DNA of 43,366 bases, from contig JAJQIG010000007.1 in assembly GCA_021199335.1 (NCBI GenBank), positions 1-43,366 of the forward strand, read 5' to 3'. Shown here one piece after another: positions 8,468-18,184 of the stretch; within the stretch, counting starts at the first letter, position 1, and each line of letters opens with the position of its first letter. This stretch comes from Oscillospiraceae bacterium (GTDB lineage Bacteria; Bacillota; Clostridia; Oscillospirales; Ruminococcaceae). Under the pieces are notes generated by a model. It was not told where the DNA came from. It saw nothing but the letters and a program-made list of their open reading frames with translations, and made no database searches. The position numbers were made by a program, and so were the translations under genes.

Positions 8468-8875
8468 TTAGTCCTTGATTACCTTTTTTGCCTTGTTTAC
8501 AATAGACTTATCGTTTTCATAGGTAAGAACCGATGTCGCATAGCCTACATCTACCCACTTTATATCGGCAATTTCCTCTTTTTGCGGCACATAGTCAAAA
8601 TTTTTCGCTTTAGCTATAAAATAAACCACAACCTTTTGAGTATCCTTTCGGGGGAAATAGGTTACAGTTTCACGGAAAGTAGGGTCAATAATAACATCAA
8701 GACCTGTTTCCTCTTTGATTTCACGCAGGGCGGTTTCAACCTCGGTTTCGTTATCCTCAACGTGCCCCTTGGGGAATGACCAATGCCCGCTGTTGACGTG
8801 CTTTATCAGCAAAATTTCAATGTTGCCGTGATGCTTGCGATAAACTATAGCTCCGCAGGATTTTTCGTGCATCAT
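8468..8875 (-). CDS. Nudix hydrolase, diadenosine-tetraphosphatase type
   Basis: A 135-residue single-domain Nudix protein. The Nudix box GX5EX7REUXEEXGU is complete (GHVEDNETEV then ALREIKEETGL, about residues 37-59). The start MMHEKSCGAIVYR and the FPKGHVE context resemble the asymmetric bis(5'-nucleosyl)-tetraphosphatase subgroup, which cleaves Ap4A to ATP and AMP. The ATG at 8875 has GGAAAGGAAA upstream. The gene stands alone, and substrate identity is inferred only from subgroup similarity. Confidence 0.88.
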   Translation of the reverse strand: MMHEKSCGAIVYRKHHGNIEILLIKHVNSGHWSFPKGHVEDNETEVETALREIKEETGLDVIIDPTFRETVTYFPRKDTQKVVVYFIAKAKNFDYVPQKEEIADIKWVDVGYATSVLTYENDKSIVNKAKKVIKD

Positions 8876-9003
8876 AAGCTGTCATTTCCTTTCCGAGAGT
8901 TCCATACAGCAAAGGAAACACTCTAAAATATACAGATTAGTATAATTATAACATATTTTTTCTTATTTGTCTTGTATTTTTGAAAAATTTAATAAAAATT
9001 AAA

Positions 9004-9036
9004 AAATAAATGAGCCGCAGACAAAGCAGCGGCTCA
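9004..9036 (-). terminator. Terminator of the dacA operon
   Basis: TGAGCCGC (9011-9018) pairs with GCGGCTCA (9029-9036) around a 10-nt loop. On the minus strand it is followed by a T-rich run. It would end the transcript of the three leftward genes from dacA. Confidence 0.7.
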
Positions 9037-9086
9037 GGAGTGTGGTTCTGATAATTTTTTTCGTTTTTGTGAATGAATTTTTGGGA

Positions 9087-9983
9087 TTAAAGCTGTACAA
9101 CCCTGCGAACGGCTTCTACACCGCTGTCGCTGTCGGAAAAGAGGGTGTCAACAAGCTCCTCAACGGCTTTTATGATGCTGTAAACAGAATCGAGGAGAGG
9201 ATAATCAGCCGAGAAATAGGTGTGAGTCCAGTTATCGTCAAGGAAGTTGTACTCTATTACTCCGTTGTTATCGGTGCAGTAATCATCCTCGTTAAAATAC
9301 TCCTCGCCGTTTATATAAAGCCTTACGCCGTCCCAGCGGCATTCCATTGTCGTGGGGTTGTTTGCCTGTTTAACGAGCTTTTTAATCGTTGTATCAAGCT
9401 TAAACATACCGCCGACATCAATATCAAGGGTGTTCGGTTCAACATAGACCGCAGTTTTTCCCGATGACTTATTTTCAACGTTAAGAACATAGTAACGGAA
9501 GTTGCCCGAGGGGGAAAGCCCCGCCTCAATGGTTGTATCAACGGTTGTTACCCTGAAAACATTCATTATGAGGAAAAAGGCTATACAGCCGATGATGTAA
9601 AGCAAAAGGAAAATTGTTCCGAAAACAGTCCTTGCCGTGTCGTTCATCCTGCAGGAGAAAAAGCCGAAAAGCGTTACCATCGCCGCAGGAATAAGCAGCG
9701 GCCAGTTTCCCCAATGGAGAAGCAGGGAAGGCAAAAATGCGAACATATTAAGTATGTTGAAAACACAGGTCAGCGCAGAATCCCTTGTGTAAAGCATAAG
9801 CAGACCTACAACAACCGAAATAACCGAATAAACAATCGCAAATCTTACGGTGTTGGTATATTCAATCTTATAGAAAACTGCGACATATGCAAAATAGAGA
9901 AGTCCCAAGGTATATATTCCGTTTAAAATACTGACAAACAGGATAAACCATTTGTTTTTCAGCACCTTTGTAGCTTTATTCAT
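9087..9983 (-). CDS. Membrane protein of unknown function
   Basis: I do not recognise a named family. The 298-residue protein has about five hydrophobic helices in its first 145 residues (one beginning WFILFVSILNGIY), then a soluble C-terminal half of about 150 residues rich in beta-strand-like sequence, with WDGVRLYINGEEYF and acidic stretches. This half is probably extracytoplasmic. The ATG at 9983 is preferred over a TTG three codons upstream because AAGGAG lies 11 nt before it and only 2 nt before the TTG. It is the last gene of a likely three-gene unit with dacA, suggesting an envelope role by position only. Confidence 0.75.
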   Translation of the reverse strand: MNKATKVLKNKWFILFVSILNGIYTLGLLYFAYVAVFYKIEYTNTVRFAIVYSVISVVVGLLMLYTRDSALTCVFNILNMFAFLPSLLLHWGNWPLLIPAAMVTLFGFFSCRMNDTARTVFGTIFLLLYIIGCIAFFLIMNVFRVTTVDTTIEAGLSPSGNFRYYVLNVENKSSGKTAVYVEPNTLDIDVGGMFKLDTTIKKLVKQANNPTTMECRWDGVRLYINGEEYFNEDDYCTDNNGVIEYNFLDDNWTHTYFSADYPLLDSVYSIIKAVEELVDTLFSDSDSGVEAVRRVVQL

Positions 9984-10031
9984 AAAAAACAATACTCCTT
10001 AAATAAGCGGCACTAATTTTGCGGACAACGG

Positions 10032-10319
10032 TCACGATTCGTCCCTTTCCTCGTTATCCGTGTCCTTCGGGTTGAAAAGCCGAAGCGTCATTAAAATTGC
10101 AAGAGCCGAATTTGCTGCGGCAATAACTATGGCGATGATATTAAGAGTAATTCCTGCGGCGCTTCTGCGTTTTTTGCTTTTTGCCGCTCCGATAGCAAGA
10201 CCTGTAACGGAGCAGGAATAGGTCACTGCGGGAATAAAGAACGAGAATACCGTTCCGATTATTCCGAGGACAAGGCTTGAAACGCAGATTTTTTTCTTAT
10301 CCGTACGGTTTTCATACAT
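10032..10319 (-). CDS. Small two-helix membrane protein
   Basis: A 95-residue protein with two hydrophobic helices (about residues 12-42 and 55-80) separated by a basic KSKKRRS loop, and an acidic C-terminal tail. The LGIIGTVFSFFIP...GLAIGAAKSKK pattern is like DUF4190-type small membrane proteins, whose function is unknown. Start ATG has GGGAGG at good spacing. It lies 23 nt after dacA and 48 nt before the next membrane protein, so an operon is likely. Confidence 0.75.
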   Translation of the reverse strand: MYENRTDKKKICVSSLVLGIIGTVFSFFIPAVTYSCSVTGLAIGAAKSKKRRSAAGITLNIIAIVIAAANSALAILMTLRLFNPKDTDNEERDES

Positions 10320-10342
10320 GGTAAAATCCTCCCTGCTGAATA

Positions 10343-11701
10343 TTAAAAGCGGCGGCGCTTGCCCGAAACTCGCTTCATTTTCTTCCTGCGCTTTTTTGCG
10401 GCTGCGGCGTAAACCGCAACATATGCGACAATGAGCAGCAAAGCTACTCCTGCGGCAAGCTTAAACCAAAATGAATCGACAAACGCCTTTGCTTTCATAA
10501 GGTTATAGTCAATTTGTGAAAGCTCAACCCCGTCCTTGGCAATAAGGTCAACTGTGCAAAGGACTTCCCCCGAGAGGGAAAGAGTATATGTTCCGAGCTT
10601 CTGCCCCTTTTCAATCGGGGCGGTAACGGAGCCGTCCTCACCGACATAATTCGCCGTGTCTATTTCTGTTTTAAGGGCTGAAACATCAAGGGTGGAGGGC
10701 CAAAGCGTGTAAAAATCCTCTGCGGGGACGAGGAGAACATGGTCGCTGTCCTGACCGAGGGTAACGGGCAGCTCGGTTATTTCCTGGCTTGTTGAAAGAA
10801 TTTTTTCATAGGAGAAGTTATTGAACGCCCACTCGTAAATATTCTTCTGATCCTCATACTGACCGTTGACGGTATTTCCGTCGGCGTCGTACATCGGCGC
10901 GCCCATTGTTACAAGCAGATAATTATTGCCGTCCTTGCGAGCCATTGAAACGAGATTTCTTCCCGATTCATCGAGGGTTCCCGTTTTAATGCCCCTTGCA
11001 TATTGATAGTAGTAATCGCTGCCGGTGGAAAGCATTTTATTGGTGTGGTAAATTGTAGCCCAGCCCTCCGCCTGATAGTTTGTTGCGCCCATTGTATATT
11101 CCGTTGTGCAGGCAATTTCAACCAGCTTCGGATAATTTTCAACGGCATACTTTGCGATAAGAGCCATATCTCTTGCATTTGTATACTGCTCGGAATCAAA
11201 AAGTCCGTGCGGGTTGACAAAATTCGTACCTGTGCAGCCAATCTCCGCCGCCTTTTCGTTCATCATTGAAACAAAGTTCGGAATGCTTTCTCCGCCTACA
11301 TTATATGCAAGGATTCCCGCCGATTCGCAGGCGGAATACATAAGCATGGAATACATAAGGTCGGAAACGGTGGCAATTTCTCCCCGTGAAAATCCTACGG
11401 CTGAAGCGCCCTGACCGTAAAGCTCATCAAAAACAACGAGGGGAGCTTCAAAGGTAGTGTTATCCAAATCCGTGACATTATCCAGCACAATTATGGCTGT
11501 CATAATTTTGGTAAGCGAGGCGGGATAGAGCTTCTTCGTTGGGTTTTTCTCATAAACGGTAATGTCCTTATCAAGATTAATAAGAACGGCTGCCTCGCTG
11601 TTGATTGTAAAGTTCGGCGTAAAGGTTATAGCCTTTGATTTAATGGGAAGAACGGCGGCGAAAAAAATCATCGCCGCAAGGAACACACACAATTTTTTCA
11701 T
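10343..11701 (-). CDS. dacA: D-alanyl-D-alanine carboxypeptidase (PBP5 type, S11 family)
   Basis: A penicillin-binding enzyme that removes the terminal D-Ala from peptidoglycan stem peptides outside the membrane. The 452-residue protein has a signal peptide (about 1-24), the serine motif SLTK, the second motif SAC (in MYSACESAG, in place of the commoner SXN) and the KTG motif (GIKTGTLDESGRN). A C-terminal domain is followed by one transmembrane helix (about residues 410-433) and a very basic cytosolic tail of about 18 residues, rather than the amphipathic anchor of E. coli PBP5. GCGAGG lies 6 nt before the ATG. It is first in a leftward unit with two small membrane-protein genes. Confidence 0.93.
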   Translation of the reverse strand: MKKLCVFLAAMIFFAAVLPIKSKAITFTPNFTINSEAAVLINLDKDITVYEKNPTKKLYPASLTKIMTAIIVLDNVTDLDNTTFEAPLVVFDELYGQGASAVGFSRGEIATVSDLMYSMLMYSACESAGILAYNVGGESIPNFVSMMNEKAAEIGCTGTNFVNPHGLFDSEQYTNARDMALIAKYAVENYPKLVEIACTTEYTMGATNYQAEGWATIYHTNKMLSTGSDYYYQYARGIKTGTLDESGRNLVSMARKDGNNYLLVTMGAPMYDADGNTVNGQYEDQKNIYEWAFNNFSYEKILSTSQEITELPVTLGQDSDHVLLVPAEDFYTLWPSTLDVSALKTEIDTANYVGEDGSVTAPIEKGQKLGTYTLSLSGEVLCTVDLIAKDGVELSQIDYNLMKAKAFVDSFWFKLAAGVALLLIVAYVAVYAAAAKKRRKKMKRVSGKRRRF

Positions 11702-11831
11702 AATAAACCTCGCAAAGAATTGATGGCGTATGGTTAAAGCAACAATGTATAGCTGCCTACTGTTTTAACAGATATTTTCGCGGAACGAAGTCGCCTTTGA
11801 GATATTTTATCGAAGCAACGGAACAGGGGAC

Positions 11832-12617
11832 TTATGTAGCCGCCTGCCATTCCTCAATATTTTGCGCAAACATTTCCGTCCATACGGGAATATAGCCGCA
11901 GGAACGGGCAGTGTTTTGGGAAGTTATATTGCCGCTCCATGTGGAGTAATAGGGTATTGCGCCGTGCATAAGGACTTCATATGTAAGCGCGGAAACAATT
12001 TCGGAGGCTATCCCCATTTTTCTGTATGCGGGAAGGACATCCACTCCTATCTGCCAGAAGCGTTCACTGTCGCTGCTTGCCCCTGCTATACCTATTATAT
12101 CGTTTCCGTTGAGTGCGCATACCGCAAGAACGTCCTTTCGTTTTTTTGCGGTGTCATACAAAAGGGCGTTGGAGAAGTCCTTCTTGTAGCTGTAACGGTA
12201 CAAAACCTCAGAAATATCATCCTGTTCGTAGACCCTTACATTAAAGCCGCCGCGGCGAACATATTTGTACGGGGTTTGCGGGAGGTAGTATATCGATACA
12301 TCACCGATTGCTTTGTTGAAAGCCTGAAGCTCGCAGTTGAGCAGGTAGCGAATCTTTCCCGTAAAAAGCTGACAGCCCTCATACTTCCCCATAAGTCTGT
12401 CCAAAAAAGGCAGAAGTCTTTTATCGGCGGAAGCGATTGCGGCATTCCCCATTGTTGCCATGCGGAAAAAATCCTCGGTTTCCGTTATATTGCGTCTGCC
12501 CTTGGAAAGCTTTGATTCAAAGGCGCGATTAATGTTACCTATAAAATCCTCGGGGCGGCAGGAGTAATCGCAGCTAAGCTGAAAAGCGGCTGCCTCCGCA
12601 AGTTCGCTGGGGTACAT
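11832..12617 (-). CDS. GNAT-family N-acetyltransferase with N-terminal extension
   Basis: A 261-residue protein whose C-terminal half is a GNAT domain. The acetyl-CoA motif A is visible as GVDVLPAYRKMGIASEIV, followed by a C-terminal ARSCGY motif typical of the fold. The N-terminal half (about 120 residues) is helical and belongs to no family I can name. The ATG at 12617 follows AAAGGATGA. Substrate unknown. It lies between metY and dacA with gaps of about 100 nt on each side. Confidence 0.8.
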   Translation of the reverse strand: MYPSELAEAAAFQLSCDYSCRPEDFIGNINRAFESKLSKGRRNITETEDFFRMATMGNAAIASADKRLLPFLDRLMGKYEGCQLFTGKIRYLLNCELQAFNKAIGDVSIYYLPQTPYKYVRRGGFNVRVYEQDDISEVLYRYSYKKDFSNALLYDTAKKRKDVLAVCALNGNDIIGIAGASSDSERFWQIGVDVLPAYRKMGIASEIVSALTYEVLMHGAIPYYSTWSGNITSQNTARSCGYIPVWTEMFAQNIEEWQAAT

Positions 12618-12720
12618 CAAATCATCCTTTCAACCCATGAATAACGGCATTGGGGTGTTTTTTTGCCGCATTGCCGCCGCAGATTTTTTTGAGGAGCAAA
12701 ATCCAAAGCTCATCCCGAAA

Positions 12721-14007
12721 TCAAACCTTGTCAAGCGCTTGCTTAACATCGGCAATAATATCCTCGACATTTTCAAGTCCAACGGACAGGCGGATAAGTC
12801 CGCCGTCAATTCCCGCTGCGGCAAGCTGCTCATCGGTGAGCTGGCGGTGCGTTGCGGAAGCGGGGTGAAGAACGCAGGTGCGTATATCGGCAACATGAAC
12901 CTCGTTGGAGGCGAGCTTCAGGCTGTCCATAAATTTAACGGCGGCGTCACGTCCGCCCTTAATGGAAATTGCGATAACTCCGCTTGCTCCATCGGGGAGA
13001 TATTTATCGGCAAGAGCCTTATATTTGTTATCATCAAGTCCCGGGTAGGTAACGGACTGTATCTTATCGCTCTGCTGAATGAACCTTGCAACAGCGAGTG
13101 CGTTTTGGCAATATTGCTTCATTCTTACGGCAAGGGTTTCAAGGCCGAGGTTAAGCAGGAACGAGCTGTTTGCGGCAGGGTAGCATCCGAAGTCCCTCAT
13201 AAGCTGCATTCTTGCTTTAACAATGTACGGCGCAAAGGCGTACTGCTCGGTATAAACAATGCCATGATAGCTTTCGTCCGGCTCGGTCATGCAGGGGAAA
13301 TTGCCGTTTTTCCAGTCGAATTTGCCGCTGTCAACAATAACTCCGCCGACCTGAACAGCGTGACCGTCCATATATTTTGAGGTTGAATGAATAATAATAT
13401 CTGCGCCCCATTCGAAAGGACGGCAGAGAATGGGCGTTGCAAAGGTATTGTCAATTATAAGCGGAACGCCGTGGGCGTGGGCAGCATTTGCCCACATTTC
13501 AATGTTCAGCACGGTGAGCGCGGGGTTTGCGATTGTTTCGCCGAAAACGGCTTTTGTGTTCGGTTTAAATGCGGCGTTAAGCTCTTCCTCTGTTGCGTCA
13601 ACGCTTACCCAAATGCATTCTATCCCCATTCTCTTGAGGGTTACGGAGAAAAGATTGATTGTTCCGCCATAAATTGAGGTTGAGGCGATGAAGCTGTCGC
13701 CCGCTTCGCATATATTCAGGATAGAAAGGAGAGAAGCAGCCTGACCGCTGGAGGTGCACATTGCGGCAACGCCGCCCTCGAGAGCGGCAATTTTCTTTTC
13801 GACCGCATCCGTTGTTGGATTTTCAAAGCGTGAATATATAAGGCTCTTGGTTGGATCGTCAAAAACGGCTGCGACATCGTCTGTGGAGTCATAGACATAG
13901 GTTGTGCTTTGGACGATCGGAACAACTCTCGGTTCGCCGTTCTTGGGAGTATAGCCCGCATGAAGGCATTTTGTTTCAATTTTAGCGTTGGGGTTCATTT
14001 CTTTCAT
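12721..14007 (-). CDS. metY: O-acetylhomoserine sulfhydrylase / Cys-Met PLP enzyme (MetY type)
   Basis: A 428-residue enzyme of the Cys/Met metabolism PLP family. MetY members make homocysteine from O-acetylhomoserine and sulfide; related members are methionine gamma-lyases. Visible features are ETKCLHAGY at the start, the YSRFENPT motif, IDNTFATP and the PLP lysine in HSTSKYMDGH. Length and the LHAGY start favour MetY over the shorter cystathionine gamma-synthases. The ATG at 14007 was chosen for the AAAGGAAAT site upstream; the longer open frame begins upstream of the likely ribosome site. I saw no SAM riboswitch or T-box in its leader. Confidence 0.9.
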   Translation of the reverse strand: MKEMNPNAKIETKCLHAGYTPKNGEPRVVPIVQSTTYVYDSTDDVAAVFDDPTKSLIYSRFENPTTDAVEKKIAALEGGVAAMCTSSGQAASLLSILNICEAGDSFIASTSIYGGTINLFSVTLKRMGIECIWVSVDATEEELNAAFKPNTKAVFGETIANPALTVLNIEMWANAAHAHGVPLIIDNTFATPILCRPFEWGADIIIHSTSKYMDGHAVQVGGVIVDSGKFDWKNGNFPCMTEPDESYHGIVYTEQYAFAPYIVKARMQLMRDFGCYPAANSSFLLNLGLETLAVRMKQYCQNALAVARFIQQSDKIQSVTYPGLDDNKYKALADKYLPDGASGVIAISIKGGRDAAVKFMDSLKLASNEVHVADIRTCVLHPASATHRQLTDEQLAAAGIDGGLIRLSVGLENVEDIIADVKQALDKV

Positions 14008-14096
14008 TTTATATACATTTCCTTTCGCTTGAAGTAATGGTGAAAGCGTGTGGGAAACCAAATTGCTTCCGCCGTTTATCATAAATCATTATTGAA

Positions 14097-14125
14097 ATTA
14101 TATCACATTAAATCGCTTATTTCAA
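14097..14125 (-). promoter_or_regulatory. Predicted sigma-A promoter of metY
   Basis: On the minus strand TTGAAA (14120-14125) and TATAAT (14097-14102) with a 17-nt spacer. The leader to the ATG at 14007 is about 80 nt, too short for a typical SAM-I riboswitch plus expression platform. Confidence 0.65.
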
Positions 14126-14203
14126 TAGCAAAACGGTAAAATGTTCAACAAATGGGTTATTGAAAGGCTTGCTGAAGAACGCACAGCTTGGATAATTCTC
14201 CCC

Positions 14204-14235
14204 GAAAAAAATGCACCGAAAAGGATTTCGGTGCA
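14204..14235 (-). terminator. Strong terminator of the 38-codon mini-gene
   Basis: TGCACCGAAA (14212-14221) pairs perfectly with TTTCGGTGCA (14226-14235) around a 4-nt loop, and on the minus strand a run of seven T follows. It begins 18 nt after the stop of the small gene, arguing that a short transcript is made. Confidence 0.85.
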
Positions 14236-14253
14236 ATCGATGCCGTATGAATT

Positions 14254-14370
14254 TTACAGAGCCTTCTTTACGGGAATCCATATTTCGCTGTAATCATCCT
14301 CGGGATTTTCCTCGATATTTTTTTCAATGTAGTCAACTGCGTTTGATATGCCCTCGTTCCAATCGTTCAT
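14254..14370 (-). CDS. 38-residue protein, possible remnant of an AraC/GyrI-type regulator
   Basis: The frame encodes 38 residues. It begins MNDWNEGISNAVDYIEKNI, which resembles the first helix of AraC-family regulators that carry a GyrI-like effector domain. It ends with SEIWIPVKKAL, like the last strand of that GyrI-like domain. The roughly 250 residues expected between them are missing. AAGGAG lies 9 nt before the ATG and a strong terminator follows the stop. Codon use is like the surroundings. It could be an in-frame deletion relic or a real small protein. Neither DNA-binding helix-turn-helix nor effector pocket could form. Confidence 0.6.
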   Translation of the reverse strand: MNDWNEGISNAVDYIEKNIEENPEDDYSEIWIPVKKAL

Positions 14371-14479
14371 TTTGCTCTGCTCCTTGCTTTTTTATCGGCT
14401 TTTCTTCATCCTCCGCAGTTAAAGTATAGCATCCGCTCGGAGGATTTTCCCGACTTTTTGTGCTTTTAAATATCGGGCC

Positions 14480-14962
14480 TTAGGCTTTGGCGGGGGACGA
14501 TACATTTATCATGGGAGTATAGGTTATTCCGTCCTCAATACGTTCCATATCCGTGGGAATAAACCCCATTGCACTGTAAAAAGGCAGCCCGAAAGGGGAT
14601 GAATTGACGGTAAAAGTCTTGGAATTGTAATTTTCTTTGGCAAAATTACTTATAGTATAGAATAATTTTCTGCCAACACCCCGCCTTTGGCAGCTTTCCC
14701 TTACAAAAAAGAGGGAGATATGATTTTTATCTCTCACGGCGCACATTCCGATAAGCTGATTTTCTTCAAAAGCTCCGAAAAATACAATGCTTTTTTCAAG
14801 CAGCATCCTTCTCATATTTTCCCCGTAAAGAAAGCCGAGGAAGCTGTTTGTTCCCTCTTTCGGATATATGGGAGCTTCAAATTTCATAAAAACCTCTTTT
14901 GCAAGGTCGATAGCGCAGATTATTTCGCCCTCGGTTTCAAGTTTTTTTATCTCAAAATTCAT
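14480..14962 (-). CDS. GNAT-family N-acetyltransferase
   Basis: A 160-residue single-domain GNAT protein. The acetyl-CoA motif A is clear (ISLFFVRESCQRRGVGRKLF), preceded by the MCAVRDKNH beta-strand and followed by a C-terminal PFYSAMGF motif. The ATG at 14962 has AGGTGGGGATAGG just upstream; a longer open frame starts 14 codons earlier but has no supporting site. Substrate cannot be assigned. It lies downstream of gdhA and may be transcribed with it through a weak hairpin. Confidence 0.82.
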   Translation of the reverse strand: MNFEIKKLETEGEIICAIDLAKEVFMKFEAPIYPKEGTNSFLGFLYGENMRRMLLEKSIVFFGAFEENQLIGMCAVRDKNHISLFFVRESCQRRGVGRKLFYTISNFAKENYNSKTFTVNSSPFGLPFYSAMGFIPTDMERIEDGITYTPMINVSSPAKA

Positions 14963-14980
14963 CCTATCCCCACCTACACA

Positions 14981-15013
14981 AATGCAGCCGCACTGAAAAA
15001 ACAATGCGGCCGC
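14981..15013 (-). terminator. Weak hairpin after gdhA
   Basis: On the minus strand GCGGCCGCA pairs with TGCGGCTGC (one G-T wobble) around a loop of about 12 nt, followed only by ATTTG. It may be a leaky terminator or an mRNA 3' stabiliser between gdhA and the GNAT gene. Confidence 0.4.
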
Positions 15014-15040
15014 AAAGAAATTGCTTTATTTTTTTATTAA

Positions 15041-16468
<1,428 letters not shown>

Positions 16469-16477
16469 CTATCATTC

Positions 16478-16506
16478 ATTATACACTATAGCGGAAAAGA
16501 TTGCAA
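16478..16506 (-). promoter_or_regulatory. Predicted sigma-A promoter of gdhA
   Basis: On the minus strand TTGCAA (16501-16506) and TATAAT (16478-16483) with a 17-nt spacer, about 80 nt upstream of the ATG. Confidence 0.65.
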
Positions 16507-16755
16507 GGGAATTTTTCAAAAAAATCAATTTTTTTCTTAAACCCCCAAAAGCGTTAATAAAATATTGCAAAAATGAAATAAAAGCAATGTCGGACTGCAA
16601 TTTGTGGAAGTTTATCATTATTTAACATATTCAGACGGCGGAATATACTATTATATTAATGCGTATCCTTTATCATCCCGCACGGAGGAGTTAAGACTTA
16701 TTTTGTTAAAGAGTTAATATTAATTTACAAATATTGTAAGGCAAAATGTTCATCC

Positions 16756-16802
16756 TGCACAATCCGCAGCCATTTTGGTGGCTGTTTTGTGATAAATGTG
16801 CA
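16756..16802 (+). other. Two-tier hairpin upstream of the pil promoter
   Basis: An inner stem CAGCCA/TGGCTG (16767-16772 with 16779-16784) is followed by TTTTG, and an outer stem TGCACA/TGTGCA (16756-16761 with 16797-16802) encloses it. It ends 32 bp before the -35 of the pilC promoter. It could be the terminator of an unseen short transcript, or DNA-level symmetry for a regulator. Confidence 0.45.
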
Positions 16803-16834
16803 ATATATTTGTAAAAGTTGTTGAAAATAACATA

Positions 16835-16863
16835 TTGCTAATTTGTAACCAAAATGTTATAAT
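16835..16863 (+). promoter_or_regulatory. Predicted sigma-A promoter of the pilC-pilMN-pilO operon
   Basis: TTGCTA (16835-16840) and TATAAT (16858-16863) with a 17-nt spacer. A leader of about 60 nt leads to CGGAGGTG and the ATG at 16932. Confidence 0.65.
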
Positions 16864-16931
16864 AGGTTATAGTATTGTAGGTGAATTGTGCCTAAATAAC
16901 AATTATTCCATATCGGAGGTGTCAACCATAT

Positions 16932-18125
16932 ATGAAGACGTTTATCTACACAGCGACCGATGTCCAGGGCAATACCGTCAAAAATGCCCGAATGACTGCG
17001 GAAGATGTAAATGACTTTTTGGAGAAGATTCACGAAAAGGGAATGTTCTGCTCTTCCTATAAGGAGGCTTCTGCCAAAAGCAGCAACACGCTTCATAAAT
17101 TTACGACAAAGGAACTCTCAAACGATTGCCGCCAGCTCAGCGCGATGCTGACATCGGGCCTTACCCTTGTAAAGGCTCTCGATATTCTGCATAAGGAGCA
17201 GGAAAAAAAGGCTCAGAAGCAGATTTATCAGGAAATTTACGAGGAGGTTCAGAAGGGCCAGTCCTTTTCCGACGCCCTTAAAATGCAGCAGGGCGCTTTC
17301 CCGAACTTCATGATTTCCATGGTTCAGGCGGGCGAGGCTTCGGGCAGCCTTGACGTTATCGCAAAAAGGCTTGAGGATAACTACGCAAAGGAATCAAAGC
17401 TTAACAACAAAATTAAGGGCGCTTTGATGTACCCTATCATTCTTGCGGTGCTTTGCGTTGCGATCGTTGTCGCTTTGTTTACGTTCATTATGCCTACGTT
17501 CAAGGATTTGATGACCGAGGATGATATGAAGGGCATTACGGGTGCGCTGTTTACTTTTTCAGACAGCCTTATAGCAAATTGGTACATATATGTCGCAGTT
17601 GTTCTCGCAGTTATTTTTGTTGTTAAATATTCGCTTAAAATTCCGTCGGTGCGGTATAAGTTCGATAAGCTTAAATGTAAGGGCCCGGGCTTCGGAAAGC
17701 TTGTTGTAAAGGTTTATACGGGTAAATTCGCAAGAACTCTTTCATCCCTTTATTCATCGGGTATCCCTATGGTTGAGGCTATCGAGCGTTCCGCGGCTAT
17801 CCTTAACAACGATTATATACAAAAAGCCTTCGAAACCGTTGTTGACGAGGTTAAACAGGGCGAACAGCTCTCGGTTTCAATTCAAAGGACGGGAATTTTT
17901 GAATCAATGTTTGTTTCAATCATCTATGTTGGTGAGGAATCGGGTGCGCTCGATACAATTCTTACAAAATCCGCAGAGTTTTATGAGGATGAATCGGACT
18001 CGGCTATCCAGCGTCTTGTAGGTATGATTGAGCCTGTTATGATTATCTTCATGGGCGCGGCTATCGGATTTGTAATCGCAGGTATCCTTCCCGCACTTTA
18101 CAACTCAATGGAAAATATCCAGTAA
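16932..18125 (+). CDS. pilC: Type IV pilus inner-membrane platform protein PilC (GspF family)
   Basis: The polytopic membrane platform through which the PilB and PilT ATPases act on the pilus. The 397-residue protein has two T2SSF domains (about residues 60-185 and 265-390). Conserved features include LSAMLTSGLTLVKALDIL in the first and LSSLYSSGIPMVEAIERS in the second. Three transmembrane helices lie near 160-185, 205-230 and 365-390. Length is normal. GGAGGTG precedes the ATG by 10 nt. It begins the first pil operon; the pilM-type gene follows after 59 nt. Confidence 0.95.
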   Translation: MKTFIYTATDVQGNTVKNARMTAEDVNDFLEKIHEKGMFCSSYKEASAKSSNTLHKFTTKELSNDCRQLSAMLTSGLTLVKALDILHKEQEKKAQKQIYQEIYEEVQKGQSFSDALKMQQGAFPNFMISMVQAGEASGSLDVIAKRLEDNYAKESKLNNKIKGALMYPIILAVLCVAIVVALFTFIMPTFKDLMTEDDMKGITGALFTFSDSLIANWYIYVAVVLAVIFVVKYSLKIPSVRYKFDKLKCKGPGFGKLVVKVYTGKFARTLSSLYSSGIPMVEAIERSAAILNNDYIQKAFETVVDEVKQGEQLSVSIQRTGIFESMFVSIIYVGEESGALDTILTKSAEFYEDESDSAIQRLVGMIEPVMIIFMGAAIGFVIAGILPALYNSMENIQ

Positions 18126-18184
18126 AATTGGGGCAAAAAGCATAAAATCAATAATATAAAAAATAATTTAGTGAGGTGACGAGT

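Noticed and set aside
12637-13380. A 247-codon plus-strand frame opposite metY
   Set aside because: metY on the other strand has clear PLP-enzyme motifs; the opposite frame has no recognisable domain.
14008-14210. SAM riboswitch or T-box before metY
   Set aside because: The predicted transcript leader is only about 80 nt and lacks the conserved cores and a terminator/antiterminator pair.
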